From Betaproteobacteria bacterium (GTDB lineage Bacteria; Pseudomonadota; Gammaproteobacteria; Burkholderiales; Casimicrobiaceae), in the NCBI GenBank assembly GCA_013298145.1, contig JAAFJO010000004.1, forward strand, positions 359,233 to 423,232: a stretch of 64,000 nucleotides of DNA, in the 5' to 3' direction. Positions within the stretch are counted from its first letter, which is position 1. Each line of letters begins with the position of its first letter. Positions 26,687 through 35,371 of the stretch are shown here, one piece after another. Position numbers and translations under genes: made by a program. The notes under the pieces are model-generated. The model searched no databases. It was not told the DNA's origin and was given only the letters and a program-made list of their open reading frames with translations.

Positions 26687-27826
26687 TCACTGCACGATAT
26701 CGAGGTGCTCAAGCCCTGCCAACATGTTGCGGCCTTTCGACTCGTGGCCCTCAAGCTTGATGCGCAGGCGCAGATCGTTCACGCTGTCAGCGTTGCGCAG
26801 TGCATCTTCATACGAAATCAAGCCGTTTTCGTGCAAATAGAAGAGCGATTGATCGAACGTTTGCATGCCAAGCTCATTCGATTTCTTCATGATTTCTTTG
26901 ATCTCGGAGACTTCGCCTTTGAAGATCAAATCGGAAATCAATGGTGAGTTCAGCATGACCTCTACCGCCGGTACGCGCCCTTTGCCGTCTCGCTTTGGGA
27001 TCAAGCGCTGCGACACAAACGCGCGCAGGTTGAGCGAGAGGTCCATGAGCAACTGCTGACGCCGAGCATCCGGGAAAAAGTTGATGATGCGGTCAAGCGC
27101 TTGGTTGGTATTGTTGGCGTGCAACGTTGCCATGCAAAGGTGGCCCGTTTCTGCGAAGGCAACGGCGTGATCCATCGAATCTTCATCGCGAATTTCGCCG
27201 ATCATGATCACATCGGGCGCTTGCCGCAATGCGTTCTTCAGGCCAATCGCCCAGTTCTCGGTATCGGTACCAATTTCGCGCTGTGTGATCACGCAGTTTC
27301 GATGCTCATGCACGAATTCAATCGGATCTTCAATGGTGAGAATATGACCGCGTGAATTTCGATTTCGGTGATCGATCATCGATGCCATCGATGTCGTTTT
27401 TCCGCTACCCGTTGCGCCGACGAAAATCACCAAGCCGCGCTTCGCCATTACGATGTCGCGCAGGATAGGTGGAAGGCCAAGCTCCTCGAAGCGCGGGATG
27501 GTGGTATTAATGGTGCGCAACACCATGCCAACGTTGCTTTGCTGCATGAACGCGCTCACGCGGAAACGCCCAAGGCCCGGCGGATGAATCGCGAAGTTGC
27601 ACTCATTGGTGCGCTCGAATTCCGCCGCCTGCTTATCGTTCATGATCGAGCGAGCGAGCGTAAGCGTGTGTAGCGGTGAGAGCACCTGCTTCGCGACCGG
27701 CGCGATGCCGCCATCAACCTTCAGCGCGGGCGGAAACCCGGCCGTAATGAAGAGATCGGAGGCCTTTTTCTCGCCCATCATGCTGAGCAAAGAATTCATG
27801 AACTGTGTGGCTTGTTCGCGTTCCAA
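26687..27826 (-). CDS. pilU: Type IV pilus retraction ATPase PilU
   Basis: 379 residues, the usual PilU length and slightly longer than PilT. It is a hexameric ATPase that assists PilT in pulling pili back. Walker A (GATGSGKTT) is near residue 134, Walker B (VIMIGEIRD) near 204, and the Asp and His box residues follow (HLCMATLHANN). The start is a TTG at 27826, eight bases after GGAG; no ATG precedes the conserved sequence. It follows pilT on the same strand. Confidence 0.95.
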   Translation of the reverse strand: MEREQATQFMNSLLSMMGEKKASDLFITAGFPPALKVDGGIAPVAKQVLSPLHTLTLARSIMNDKQAAEFERTNECNFAIHPPGLGRFRVSAFMQQSNVGMVLRTINTTIPRFEELGLPPILRDIVMAKRGLVIFVGATGSGKTTSMASMIDHRNRNSRGHILTIEDPIEFVHEHRNCVITQREIGTDTENWAIGLKNALRQAPDVIMIGEIRDEDSMDHAVAFAETGHLCMATLHANNTNQALDRIINFFPDARRQQLLMDLSLNLRAFVSQRLIPKRDGKGRVPAVEVMLNSPLISDLIFKGEVSEIKEIMKKSNELGMQTFDQSLFYLHENGLISYEDALRNADSVNDLRLRIKLEGHESKGRNMLAGLEHLDIVQ

Positions 27827-27888
27827 TTTCTAACTCCTACTGAACTCGCATGCGCATTCGCGCACTCCGCTTGCCTCGACCCTGCGGT

Positions 27889-28929
27889 CTAGGCAAACAT
27901 TTCACCCTGCTTTGCAGCAAGGCGCGCATCATGCGTGGAAATAAGGTTTCGTCGAACAAGATCTTGCAAGCATTGATCGAGCGTTTGCATGCCTTGCCCC
28001 AAACTCGTTTGGATCACCGAATACATCTGCGCAATCTTGTTTTCACGGATGAGATTTCGAATCGCAGGCGTGCCGATCATGATCTCGTGCGCCGCGATCC
28101 GGCCAGTGCCGTCTTTTTTCTTCAGCAGCGTTTGCGAGATCACCGCAATCAAGGATTCAGACAACATTGAACGCGTCATATCCTTTTCTTCTGCGGGGAA
28201 CACGTCAACGATCCGGTCAATCGTTTTGGCGGCTGACGACGTGTGCAGCGTGCCAAATACCAAGTGCCCCGTTTCAGCAGCGGTGAGCGCGAGGCGGATC
28301 GTCTCCAAATCGCGCATCTCGCCTACCAGAATGACGTCAGGGTCTTCGCGCAGCGCAGAACGCAGTGCGTTGGCGAAAGAAAGCGTTTGCGGGCCGAGTT
28401 CGCGCTGATTGATCAAGCACTTCTTGCTTTCGTGGACGAACTCAATCGGGTCTTCCACGGTCAGAACATGTCCGAGCAAGTTATCGTTGACGTGATTCAC
28501 CATCCCGGCGAGCGTGGTCGATTTGCCCGAACCCGTTGGCCCGGTGACCAACACCAAACCGCGAGGCTTCATTGACAGCTCAGCAAAAATTTTCGGGCAA
28601 CCCAAATCCTCAAGCGAGAGCACCCGCGATGGAATGGTTCGAAACACGGCGGCTGCGCCGCGATCTTGGTTAAACGCGTTGACGCGAAAGCGTGCGAGGT
28701 TCGGGATCTCAAACGAAAAATCGACCTCCAGGTTTTCTTCGAACACTTTACGCTGCGCATCCGACATGATGTCGTACACCAGCCCGTGAACATCTTTGTG
28801 TTCCATCGCTGGCAGGTTGATGCGGCGAATATCGCCATGCACCCGCAGCATGGGCGGCAGGCCCGAAGAAATGTGAAGATCGGACGCGTTGTTTTTTACC
28901 GAGAACGCTAACAGCTCTGAAATGTCCAT
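27889..28929 (-). CDS. pilT: Type IV pilus retraction ATPase PilT
   Basis: 346 residues. Walker A GPTGSGKST near residue 129, Walker B VILVGEMRD near 198, and the AIRNLIRE motif known to be needed for retraction (AIRNLIRENK, about 286) are all present. It powers pilus retraction for twitching motility or DNA uptake. It sits upstream of pilU, 62 bp apart, likely one operon, and is divergent from yggS. Confidence 0.97.
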   Translation of the reverse strand: MDISELLAFSVKNNASDLHISSGLPPMLRVHGDIRRINLPAMEHKDVHGLVYDIMSDAQRKVFEENLEVDFSFEIPNLARFRVNAFNQDRGAAAVFRTIPSRVLSLEDLGCPKIFAELSMKPRGLVLVTGPTGSGKSTTLAGMVNHVNDNLLGHVLTVEDPIEFVHESKKCLINQRELGPQTLSFANALRSALREDPDVILVGEMRDLETIRLALTAAETGHLVFGTLHTSSAAKTIDRIVDVFPAEEKDMTRSMLSESLIAVISQTLLKKKDGTGRIAAHEIMIGTPAIRNLIRENKIAQMYSVIQTSLGQGMQTLDQCLQDLVRRNLISTHDARLAAKQGEMFA

Positions 28930-29001
28930 ACCGTGTATCCCTACAGCGAGTTCGCGCCAATAGAATCAGGCACTTACGCAGGTTTTTTGAGTTCTCCCAT
29001 T

Positions 29002-29709
29002 ATGACTGCAACGTTGGACGCTTCGCAAGCAATCGAGCGTGTTTCGGCCCGAATCGCTACCGCCTGTCGTCAGGCTTCGCGTGATCCATTGAGCGTTCGC
29101 TTGCTCGCGGTGAGCAAACTGCAATCAACTGACAAAATTCGTCATGTCTATGCAGCAGGGCAACGCGCGTTCGGCGAGAACTACGTGCAAGAGGCCGTCG
29201 CAAAGACAACTGAGCTTTCCGATTTGTCCGAGATCGAATGGCATTTGATCGGGCCGCTGCAATCGAACAAAACCCGCGAAGTGGCCGAAACGATGCACTG
29301 GGTACATTCAATTGATCGGCTCAAAATCGCTGAGCGACTTTCGGCGCAAAGGCCAGTTTCGATGCCACCGCTTAATGTGTGTGTGCAGTTCAACATCAGC
29401 GGCGAGGCATCAAAAAGTGGCGCTTCATTCGATGAGGCGGACACACTGCTTGATGCGGTGACAAAGCTGCCTCGACTTCGATTGCGAGGTGTGATGGGAA
29501 TGCCAGAGCCGGGCCTGAGCGCTGATGCCACACGCGAGCAATTTTTAGCGCTGCGGGACATCTACGAACACGCGAAGACGCGCTACCCAGGCGTAGACAC
29601 GCTCTCGATCGGCATGTCGGATGATCTAGACATCGCGATTGCGTGTGGCTCCACAATGGTTCGCATCGGAACTGCGCTCTTCGGTGCGCGGCCAGCGCGG
29701 GCGCAATAA
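29002..29709 (+). CDS. yggS: YggS/PROSC family PLP-binding homeostasis protein
   Basis: 235 residues. The PLP-binding lysine is in LLAVSKLQ near residue 36, with the family's GENYVQEA, HLIGPLQSNK, and GMSDDL motifs. YggS binds PLP without enzyme activity and balances B6 and amino-acid pools. The start at 29002 is chosen over 28933, as the extra 23 residues lie inside the pilT promoter region and are not conserved. It is followed by proC, the usual neighbour. Confidence 0.95.
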   Translation: MTATLDASQAIERVSARIATACRQASRDPLSVRLLAVSKLQSTDKIRHVYAAGQRAFGENYVQEAVAKTTELSDLSEIEWHLIGPLQSNKTREVAETMHWVHSIDRLKIAERLSAQRPVSMPPLNVCVQFNISGEASKSGASFDEADTLLDAVTKLPRLRLRGVMGMPEPGLSADATREQFLALRDIYEHAKTRYPGVDTLSIGMSDDLDIAIACGSTMVRIGTALFGARPARAQ

Positions 29710-29781
29710 GCGTGCGGAGAGCGACATCAGTGCATCGCGCGGTCTAGCGCCATCTGCTGAGCCCGCGCCTACAATTTAGAC

Positions 29782-30585
29782 ATGAAAAAAATCTGTTTCG
29801 TCGGTGGCGGCAACATGGCGAGCGCCATTATTGTGGGGCTTCGAAAAGTTGCGCCGTCGCTCGATGTTCACGTTGTGGAGCCCTTCGCCGAGGCGCGCGA
29901 ACGCATGGCAGCCATCGGCGCGGTTGTTTACGAAGTTCCAGCGCGCGCGGGCACCGAAAATGCTGATGCCATCGTGCTTGCCACCAAGCCGCAGACGCTC
30001 AAAGATGCGTGCGCACAGTTAGCGCCGTGCTTGAATGGCGAGCTCATCGTGAGCATTGCGGCCGGGACTCGCATCGCCTCAATAGCGTCGTGGCTCGGTG
30101 GGAAAACCAACCGCATCGTGCGCACCATGCCGAACACACCCGCGCTCGTGGGCCAAGGCATCACGGGCGTGTTCGCGCCCGCGTCTCTTTCGCAAAACGA
30201 TATCGACACCGCCATGCAGTTGATGCGCGCTTGCGGCGACGTGATCCGCGTTGACGACGAAGCTATGATCGATGCAGTGACAGCGGTTTCAGGCAGTGGA
30301 CCGGCCTATGTGTTTCATTGGATTGAATCGATGATCGCGGCGGCGAAAAATGTTGGCTTCAACGATGCAGATGCGCGTAAGCTCGTCCTCGCAACGCTCA
30401 AAGGTGCAACGACACTTGCTGAATCCTCCGACGAATCGCCCGCAACGCTTCGCGAACGTGTGACATCGAAGGGCGGCACAACGGCGGCTGCGCTTGCCGT
30501 CATCAGCGAACGCGGTGTGCAGCAGGCGCTGATTGATGCCGTTGCCGCAGCACGTGATCGCGGACAGGAGTTGGGGAAGGCGTAG
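29782..30585 (+). CDS. proC: Pyrroline-5-carboxylate reductase
   Basis: 267 residues. ProC reduces pyrroline-5-carboxylate to proline with NAD(P)H. The N-terminal GGGNMASAI Rossmann motif, the middle TMPNTPALVGQGIT segment, the VSGSGPAYVF signature (about 170) and C-terminal TSKGGTTAAAL are all intact. It lies 72 bp downstream of yggS on the same strand, an arrangement common in Proteobacteria. Confidence 0.97.
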   Translation: MKKICFVGGGNMASAIIVGLRKVAPSLDVHVVEPFAEARERMAAIGAVVYEVPARAGTENADAIVLATKPQTLKDACAQLAPCLNGELIVSIAAGTRIASIASWLGGKTNRIVRTMPNTPALVGQGITGVFAPASLSQNDIDTAMQLMRACGDVIRVDDEAMIDAVTAVSGSGPAYVFHWIESMIAAAKNVGFNDADARKLVLATLKGATTLAESSDESPATLRERVTSKGGTTAAALAVISERGVQQALIDAVAAARDRGQELGKA

Positions 30586-30684
30586 CGCAGGTGCGCAGCC
30601 CATCAGCAATTTGCATCGGCTCTGCGTTATTTATGGACAAGCGCAACGATTTAGCACTTTTAGTTATCGCATGTATTTTTCGTC

Positions 30685-30701
30685 TAGCCCTAACGAAATA
30701 A
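30685..30701. repeat. TAGCCCTAACGAAATAA element
   Basis: Variant of the dispersed TAGCCC motif, in the AT-rich gap between proC and the convergent DUF1841 gene. Confidence 0.45.
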
Positions 30702-30725
30702 GGCTTCCAAGGATTTTCTTAAATC

Positions 30726-31160
30726 CTATTGCCCAACGCGCTGCCGAAGTAGCTGCAGGTAAAGCGCCCCGTCGAGGGCCTGACCGGTGCGCTGCGATTG
30801 CCAGAGCGTCTCTCCTAGACACTCAAGAATTTCGTGTTTTGCTACATGCGCATCGCCGTCGTGTTTTGCGGCTAATTGCGCGTGTATTGCGACGATCCCG
30901 CGCGGCTGATCGATATCGAGTTGCTCTTGAATGGCGAGATGAAATCCGAAGTGCAAAAACGGATTGATATCGCCCGCTTCAGGCCGCCAATCGTGCGTGA
31001 CGAATGATTCGGGCCGATCCAGCACTCGGTGATATTCAGGATGAAGCGCAAGGATTTCGGCAGCTTTGGTTTCAAGCGGCGTCAGCGGTTCATGCGCGTT
31101 GTATTTACGCCAGGTATCGATGAAAAATTGGCGCGCTTGATCGCGGGAAGGGGAAAACAT
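30726..31160 (-). CDS. DUF1841 family protein
   Basis: 144 residues matching DUF1841: FFIDTWRKYN, LTPLETKAAEI, HPEYH, then NPFLHFGFHLAIQEQLDIDQPRG and a C-terminal HEILECLGETLW helix. Function unknown. It ends the rsxB-nth-DUF1841 series on the minus strand (12-bp gap from nth), a common betaproteobacterial order. Soluble, no signal. Confidence 0.9.
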   Translation of the reverse strand: MFSPSRDQARQFFIDTWRKYNAHEPLTPLETKAAEILALHPEYHRVLDRPESFVTHDWRPEAGDINPFLHFGFHLAIQEQLDIDQPRGIVAIHAQLAAKHDGDAHVAKHEILECLGETLWQSQRTGQALDGALYLQLLRQRVGQ

Positions 31161-31172
31161 GAACGCTGCCTC

Positions 31173-31835
31173 TCAATCCTGATCGACGGTGGCCTGAGCG
31201 CGGATTTTGATTCGGCCCGCGAATTCGCAATCGTCAAACACAGCGCATTCGGGGCACTTTGGTGAGCGCGCTGTGCACACATATCGCCCATGCAGAATGA
31301 GCCAATGATGCGCGCTTTTCAAAAATTCTGGCGGCGTGAACTTCATGAGCTTGCGCTCCACTTCATCCACATTTTTTCCGGGCGCGAGCTTCATCCGGTT
31401 TGACACGCGGAACACGTGCGTATCCACCGCAAACGTCGCTTCGCCAAACGCCTCGTTCAAGACCACGTTCGCAGTTTTTCTGCCCACGCCTGGAAGCGCT
31501 TCGAGTGCGCCACGATCATGCGGCACTTTCCCGCCGTGCAAGTCGATCAGTTGCTGGGCTGTGGCCACCGCGTTCTTCGCTTTATTGCGATAGAGCCCGA
31601 TCGTTTTGATGTGCGCTTCAAGCTGCGACACACCAAGCGCCACTAAGTCATGCGGCGTCTTCACAAACGGGAAAAAGCGGCGCGTAGCGATGTTTACCGC
31701 TTTGTCGGTGGTTTGCGCGGAAAGCAACACGGCAATCACCAACTGAAACGGATTGCCATATTCGAGCTCTGTTTTAGGATCGGGATTGGCTTCTGCTAGC
31801 TTCGCGAAAATACGGTGGCGCTTTTCGGCGTTCAT
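31173..31835 (-). CDS. nth: Endonuclease III (DNA glycosylase/AP lyase)
   Basis: 220 residues. Nth removes oxidised pyrimidines and nicks AP sites. The helix-hairpin-helix LPGVGRKTANVVL (about 114-126) contains the catalytic Lys, and the catalytic Asp is in FAVDTHVFRVSNR (about 139). The C-terminal Cys-X6-Cys-X2-Cys-X5-Cys cluster site (CTARSPKCPECAVFDDC) binds [4Fe-4S]. It overlaps rsxB by 4 bp (ATGA). Confidence 0.97.
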   Translation of the reverse strand: MNAEKRHRIFAKLAEANPDPKTELEYGNPFQLVIAVLLSAQTTDKAVNIATRRFFPFVKTPHDLVALGVSQLEAHIKTIGLYRNKAKNAVATAQQLIDLHGGKVPHDRGALEALPGVGRKTANVVLNEAFGEATFAVDTHVFRVSNRMKLAPGKNVDEVERKLMKFTPPEFLKSAHHWLILHGRYVCTARSPKCPECAVFDDCEFAGRIKIRAQATVDQD

Positions 31836-32491
31836 CGCGGCAGATCCTTGGTGGTGCGTGTCTTCGCTTTCGCGAGGATTTCTGCGAGCAGGGCTTTTTT
31901 ATCTGTCACGGATTCAGTCGACGCCGTACCCGAGATCATCGCCGAAAGCGCCTCTTCCGCTCGGAGGGCATAGCGAGATTTGTGAGCCGTGTACGCATCG
32001 CGCAGCTGCATCGATTGACCCGTTCGTGCTGCAAGCGTTGCGTAATTCCAATTGGCCGGAGTTTGCAATGCACGAAGACTGATGCAATCCACCGGGCATG
32101 CGATGATGCAGAGTTCGCAGCCCGTACACGCTTCGGCGATGACGGTGTGAATTCGTTTTGCCGCGCCCACAATCGCATCGGTTGGACACACCGGCAAGCA
32201 CTTCGCGCAGCCGATGCAGGCGGTCTCATCAATCAGCGCAACGTGTTCCGCCGCATAGGCATCGACATCATCGGCGAGCGCGGGGATCGCGGAAACATCG
32301 CGCTGCAAGAGCTCACCGAGCGCGACGCGAGTGGCTTCTCCGCCCGGCGGACAACGATTGATCTCGGCCTCACCGGCGTGCAGCGAAGCGGCGTAGTCGC
32401 GGCAATCCGCATAGCCGCAGCGTTGGCACTGCGTTTGCGGAAGTAACGCATCGATTGAGTCGATACCAACAGAATGTGGAACAGCTAACAT
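31832..32491 (-). CDS. rsxB: RnfB/RsxB-type ferredoxin subunit
   Basis: 219 residues. A 4Fe-4S domain (QCQRCGYADC, residues about 21-30) is followed by two ferredoxin clusters, CIGCAKCLPVCP and CTGCELCIIACP. RnfB is the electron-entry ferredoxin of the Rnf/Rsx membrane complex. Here no other rnf gene is present and the usual N-terminal transmembrane helix is missing, as in the many betaproteobacterial stand-alone 'RsxB' genes next to nth. It may supply electrons for Fe-S repair; that is inference. Confidence 0.88.
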   Translation of the reverse strand: MLAVPHSVGIDSIDALLPQTQCQRCGYADCRDYAASLHAGEAEINRCPPGGEATRVALGELLQRDVSAIPALADDVDAYAAEHVALIDETACIGCAKCLPVCPTDAIVGAAKRIHTVIAEACTGCELCIIACPVDCISLRALQTPANWNYATLAARTGQSMQLRDAYTAHKSRYALRAEEALSAMISGTASTESVTDKKALLAEILAKAKTRTTKDLPR

Positions 32492-32558
32492 CCCCGAAAT
32501 TATCGCAGCGCCACACGAAACACAAAGAACAGGGCGGCGTTGAGAGGAGGAACTGTCG

Positions 32559-33212
32559 ATGGATGGATCGCATTTGACTGAAGTGTCGGGTCAGTGCTAC
32601 CGGCCGCTTGGCTGCTATGGGCCGCTCTCGGCTGTGGCGGCGCTTTGCATGCGACGCTGGGACTGGACCATTGAGATCATCGATCCGATGCCCGAAAAGT
32701 GTGTGATCGTGATCTATCCACACACGAGCAACTGGGACTTTCCGGTGGGGCTTCTCACCAAATGGGCTGCAGGGCTGACCGCTAAACGTGACGCGCTTCG
32801 CTATGCAGGAAAGACGTCCTTATTTGTTTGGCCCTGGGGTTGGTTTTTCCGCGCCGTGGGTGGCTTGCCGGTTGATCGTACAGGCGGTAGTGGATTTTCC
32901 GAGCAACTCGCGGAACGGTTCACGAGCGAGCCGCGCATGAGATTCGTGATCGCACCGGAAGGCACACGTAGCTATCGCGATCATGTGAGATCAAGTTTTT
33001 ATTACGTCGCAAAAGCGGCGAAGGTGCCGATCGTGCTCGGCACCTTTGATTTCGAGAACAAACGCGTTCGCGTTGCCGAGCGCTTCACGCCTAGCGACGA
33101 CGCGAACGCAGACCTCGCACGAATCGATGCGTACTACCGTTCGATCACGCCAATGAAGGGGCTTGGGCACACACCCGCCAACGCGGCGCCGTGGCGATTC
33201 CGGCAACCTTGA
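32559..33212 (+). CDS. PlsC-like lysophospholipid acyltransferase
   Basis: 217 residues. The acyltransferase block reads YPHTSNWDFPVG (HxxxxD with His and Asp) near residue 52, and the substrate block is APEGTRS near residue 130. It is shorter than PlsC at 11453 and differs from it, resembling the family of 1-acylglycerol-3-phosphate acyltransferases used for ornithine lipids or unknown acceptors. GAGAGGAGG precedes the ATG. Divergent from rsxB. Acceptor not assignable. Confidence 0.85.
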   Translation: MDGSHLTEVSGQCYRPLGCYGPLSAVAALCMRRWDWTIEIIDPMPEKCVIVIYPHTSNWDFPVGLLTKWAAGLTAKRDALRYAGKTSLFVWPWGWFFRAVGGLPVDRTGGSGFSEQLAERFTSEPRMRFVIAPEGTRSYRDHVRSSFYYVAKAAKVPIVLGTFDFENKRVRVAERFTPSDDANADLARIDAYYRSITPMKGLGHTPANAAPWRFRQP

Positions 33213-33250
33213 GACATTGCAGCTCTAAAGTGTTCGCCCAGCCTCGACCT

Positions 33251-33293
33251 GGGCTAGGCAGCGAACTTTGATGTTATTGACAATAACCCTAGA
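33251..33293. repeat. GGGCTAGG element with GTTATTG-A-CAATAAC palindrome
   Basis: GGGCTA at 33251 and CCCTAG at 33288 flank a perfect 7-bp palindrome at 33273-33287. It is a variant of the dispersed TAGCCC family in the convergent gap after the acyltransferase gene. It may also work as an operator or weak terminator. Confidence 0.45.
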
Positions 33294-33475
33294 CATGCGC
33301 TGCATCCAGTGTTTATGAGCGCCGCTCGCTAACTTTATTGTGTGCTACCGGTCTTGTCCCGACCGAGTCCGCGCGACTCACGCAGCGATCGCCGTCTTTC
33401 GCGAAGTATTCACTGAGACTACGTATCCAATCGCAGGTGCTTCACGAAAGGCGAATGGCAGCCATGCTCGCAAAT

Positions 33476-34336
33476 TTATTTCGTCTGCTCGTTTCTCCAC
33501 ACCGCTTCCAAGCCATCTCGCATGAAAATCGGGTAGCCGAGTGCGGGGTAGGCACGCTCAATCTTCCATTGCAAACGCAGCTTGGTGAAGGTGCCGAGCG
33601 CGCCCGGCACCAATGCCTCCCGCACCCACGAACGCACCTGCTTCAAATAGGTTGCTTGTTGGTCGATCAATGATGCATCGCCGCTTGCGCCTCGGCCCGG
33701 ATGTACTTTTGCTGGCTTCAACGCGCGAATTTCGTCGAGCCGCGCGAGCCAATCACTGATCAATCCAAGTTCGAGCCATGCGTGATTCGTGGGATTGATG
33801 AGATCGCCTACAAAAACTTGATCACGAAACTGCACGACCACATGCCCGGCGCTAGCACCGTTGCCAAGCACGTGTAACGTGAGTGGCAATCCCGCAATCG
33901 TCAGCGCCGTGGTTTTTTCGCCAAACGCGTCTGGCTTGGCAGCCTCCTTGGGATAGTCCGGCGCGTACTCCTTGCCGAACCATCCCCAGCGAATCGTGTG
34001 CACACCGGGAATCGCATCAAGCACTTGCTTCGACGTGAGCACCCGAATACCGCGCTTTTGATAGGCCGCTGTGCCATTAAATTTATCGGGGTTAGGATGC
34101 AGCACGATAGCGGTCGTGACTTTCTTACCGGTCGTTTTCTCAGCGAGTTCTATTGCTTGGAGCGCCTCTTTGGGGAGAAATTGCGTGTCAATCATTACAA
34201 CGCCATCAACCCCCTCGATCCAGTACGACGCGGTTGAAAACGTTCGCTCGGGCGACGTGAAGACGCCGACATCACCTACAGCCGCGTGGAGCGAGATTGA
34301 TACGAAGCACGCGAAGCACGCGATGAGCTGTTTCAT
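33476..34336 (-). CDS. Secreted metallo-beta-lactamase-fold protein with degenerate metal site
   Basis: 286 residues with a signal peptide (LIACFACFVSISLHA). The MBL fold is clear: GVVMIDTQFLPKEA, then VGDLINPTNHAW and KVHPGRG. But the metal-binding HxHxDH motif is replaced by LHPNPDKFNG, and the following His is in ASAGHVVVQF. So it may bind one metal or none, and is unlikely to be a standard hydrolase. The start at 34336 (signal peptide) is preferred to 34396, which would overlap the next gene. It is downstream of the NmrA-like gene on the same strand. Confidence 0.82.
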   Translation of the reverse strand: MKQLIACFACFVSISLHAAVGDVGVFTSPERTFSTASYWIEGVDGVVMIDTQFLPKEALQAIELAEKTTGKKVTTAIVLHPNPDKFNGTAAYQKRGIRVLTSKQVLDAIPGVHTIRWGWFGKEYAPDYPKEAAKPDAFGEKTTALTIAGLPLTLHVLGNGASAGHVVVQFRDQVFVGDLINPTNHAWLELGLISDWLARLDEIRALKPAKVHPGRGASGDASLIDQQATYLKQVRSWVREALVPGALGTFTKLRLQWKIERAYPALGYPIFMRDGLEAVWRNEQTK

Positions 34337-34364
34337 TTTGTCTGCCTTTTGGTCTGCTGCGTGA

Positions 34365-35210
34365 CTACTTCCACGCAGCAGCATTGTCGTTGGCAAACTC
34401 AGTAAACGTACGCGGTTTGCGCCCGAGAATGTTTTCCACGTCGGGAGACACGCCGCTCGCGTAACCAGCGCTCACAATTTTGTTGAGCGAGTCCATGAGC
34501 TCGATCAACCAATCCGGCATCTGCCATTCCTTCATCGCGCTCACGGCTGCGTCGGTGGGCACACTCACGTGCTTGATCTCGCGACCGAGGAGCTTCGAGA
34601 GGGTCGCTCCAGCTTCAACGCCGGTGAACGCTTCGCCACCGGTCAGCGTGTAGGCGCGGCCCGCATGTGATGCAGGATTCAGGAGTACGCGCGCGGCTAC
34701 TGCGGCGATGTCTCGCGCATCAATCAGCGATTGCGCTTGGCCCGCATCGGCCATGTAGACCGTGCCGTCCTTGATGGCTTGCGTTTGATACGTGACGTAG
34801 TTTTGCATGAAACCGGCGGGGCGAAGGAACGTTGTCGGGATTCCGGTTTGCTCAAGCACCGCATCGATTTGGCCTTGCAGCTTCGGAAGCGCGAACCCGG
34901 CGCCGGGATCGGCCCCTGCGCCGCTGGATCGAACGATGTGTTTGACGCCCGCTGCGACGGCGGCAGCCGCAGCATTCTTCGCCAATTGCAGCTTGTTTTC
35001 CGTCAGCGGCAGGAGCAAGAAAAGCGTGTCAATTCCGTTGAAGGCTTTTTTGAGTGATTCCACATCGTTGAAATCGCCTACGCGAGCGTTGGGCGCGCTC
35101 TGCGCTTTGCTGCTCATCACATCGAAGTCTGCGCCGAGCGCTTTGAGTTCATTGACGAGTGTTTTGCCGATATTGCCTGTTGCGCCGGTAACGAGAATTT
35201 TGTTTGCCAT
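34365..35210 (-). CDS. NmrA-family NAD(P)-binding protein
   Basis: 281 residues. The extended Rossmann motif GATGNIGKTLV is at residues 7-17, and the fold continues as in NmrA/HSCARG atypical SDRs (NDVESLKKAFNGIDTLFLLLPL, VRSSGAGADPG). The active-site Tyr-Lys pair of true SDRs is not present. Such proteins act as redox sensors or quinone reductases (QorB-like). It is divergent from a LysR gene, with a palindromic box between, so it is probably LysR-controlled. Confidence 0.88.
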   Translation of the reverse strand: MANKILVTGATGNIGKTLVNELKALGADFDVMSSKAQSAPNARVGDFNDVESLKKAFNGIDTLFLLLPLTENKLQLAKNAAAAAVAAGVKHIVRSSGAGADPGAGFALPKLQGQIDAVLEQTGIPTTFLRPAGFMQNYVTYQTQAIKDGTVYMADAGQAQSLIDARDIAAVAARVLLNPASHAGRAYTLTGGEAFTGVEAGATLSKLLGREIKHVSVPTDAAVSAMKEWQMPDWLIELMDSLNKIVSAGYASGVSPDVENILGRKPRTFTEFANDNAAAWK

Positions 35211-35304
35211 GGCCGTTTCTCCTAAGTGTGAAACTGTGTTTCGGTTTCGATGGGAGAATTTTTGCGGTAAGCAGTCGAAAGAAAAATAGATAGTGAGTTG
35301 TTTG

Positions 35305-35327
35305 ATTTACAAATTAATGTTGTAAAT
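35305..35327. promoter_or_regulatory. Probable LysR-type regulator box
   Basis: Perfect 8-bp inverted repeat ATTTACAA-N7-TTGTAAAT with a T-N11-A core, between the NmrA-like gene and the LysR gene, about 45 bp upstream of the regulator. Confidence 0.7.
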
Positions 35328-35371
35328 TGAAGCAAAAGGTTTGCTGCGATTGAATCCGGTTGAAAGGCGTT

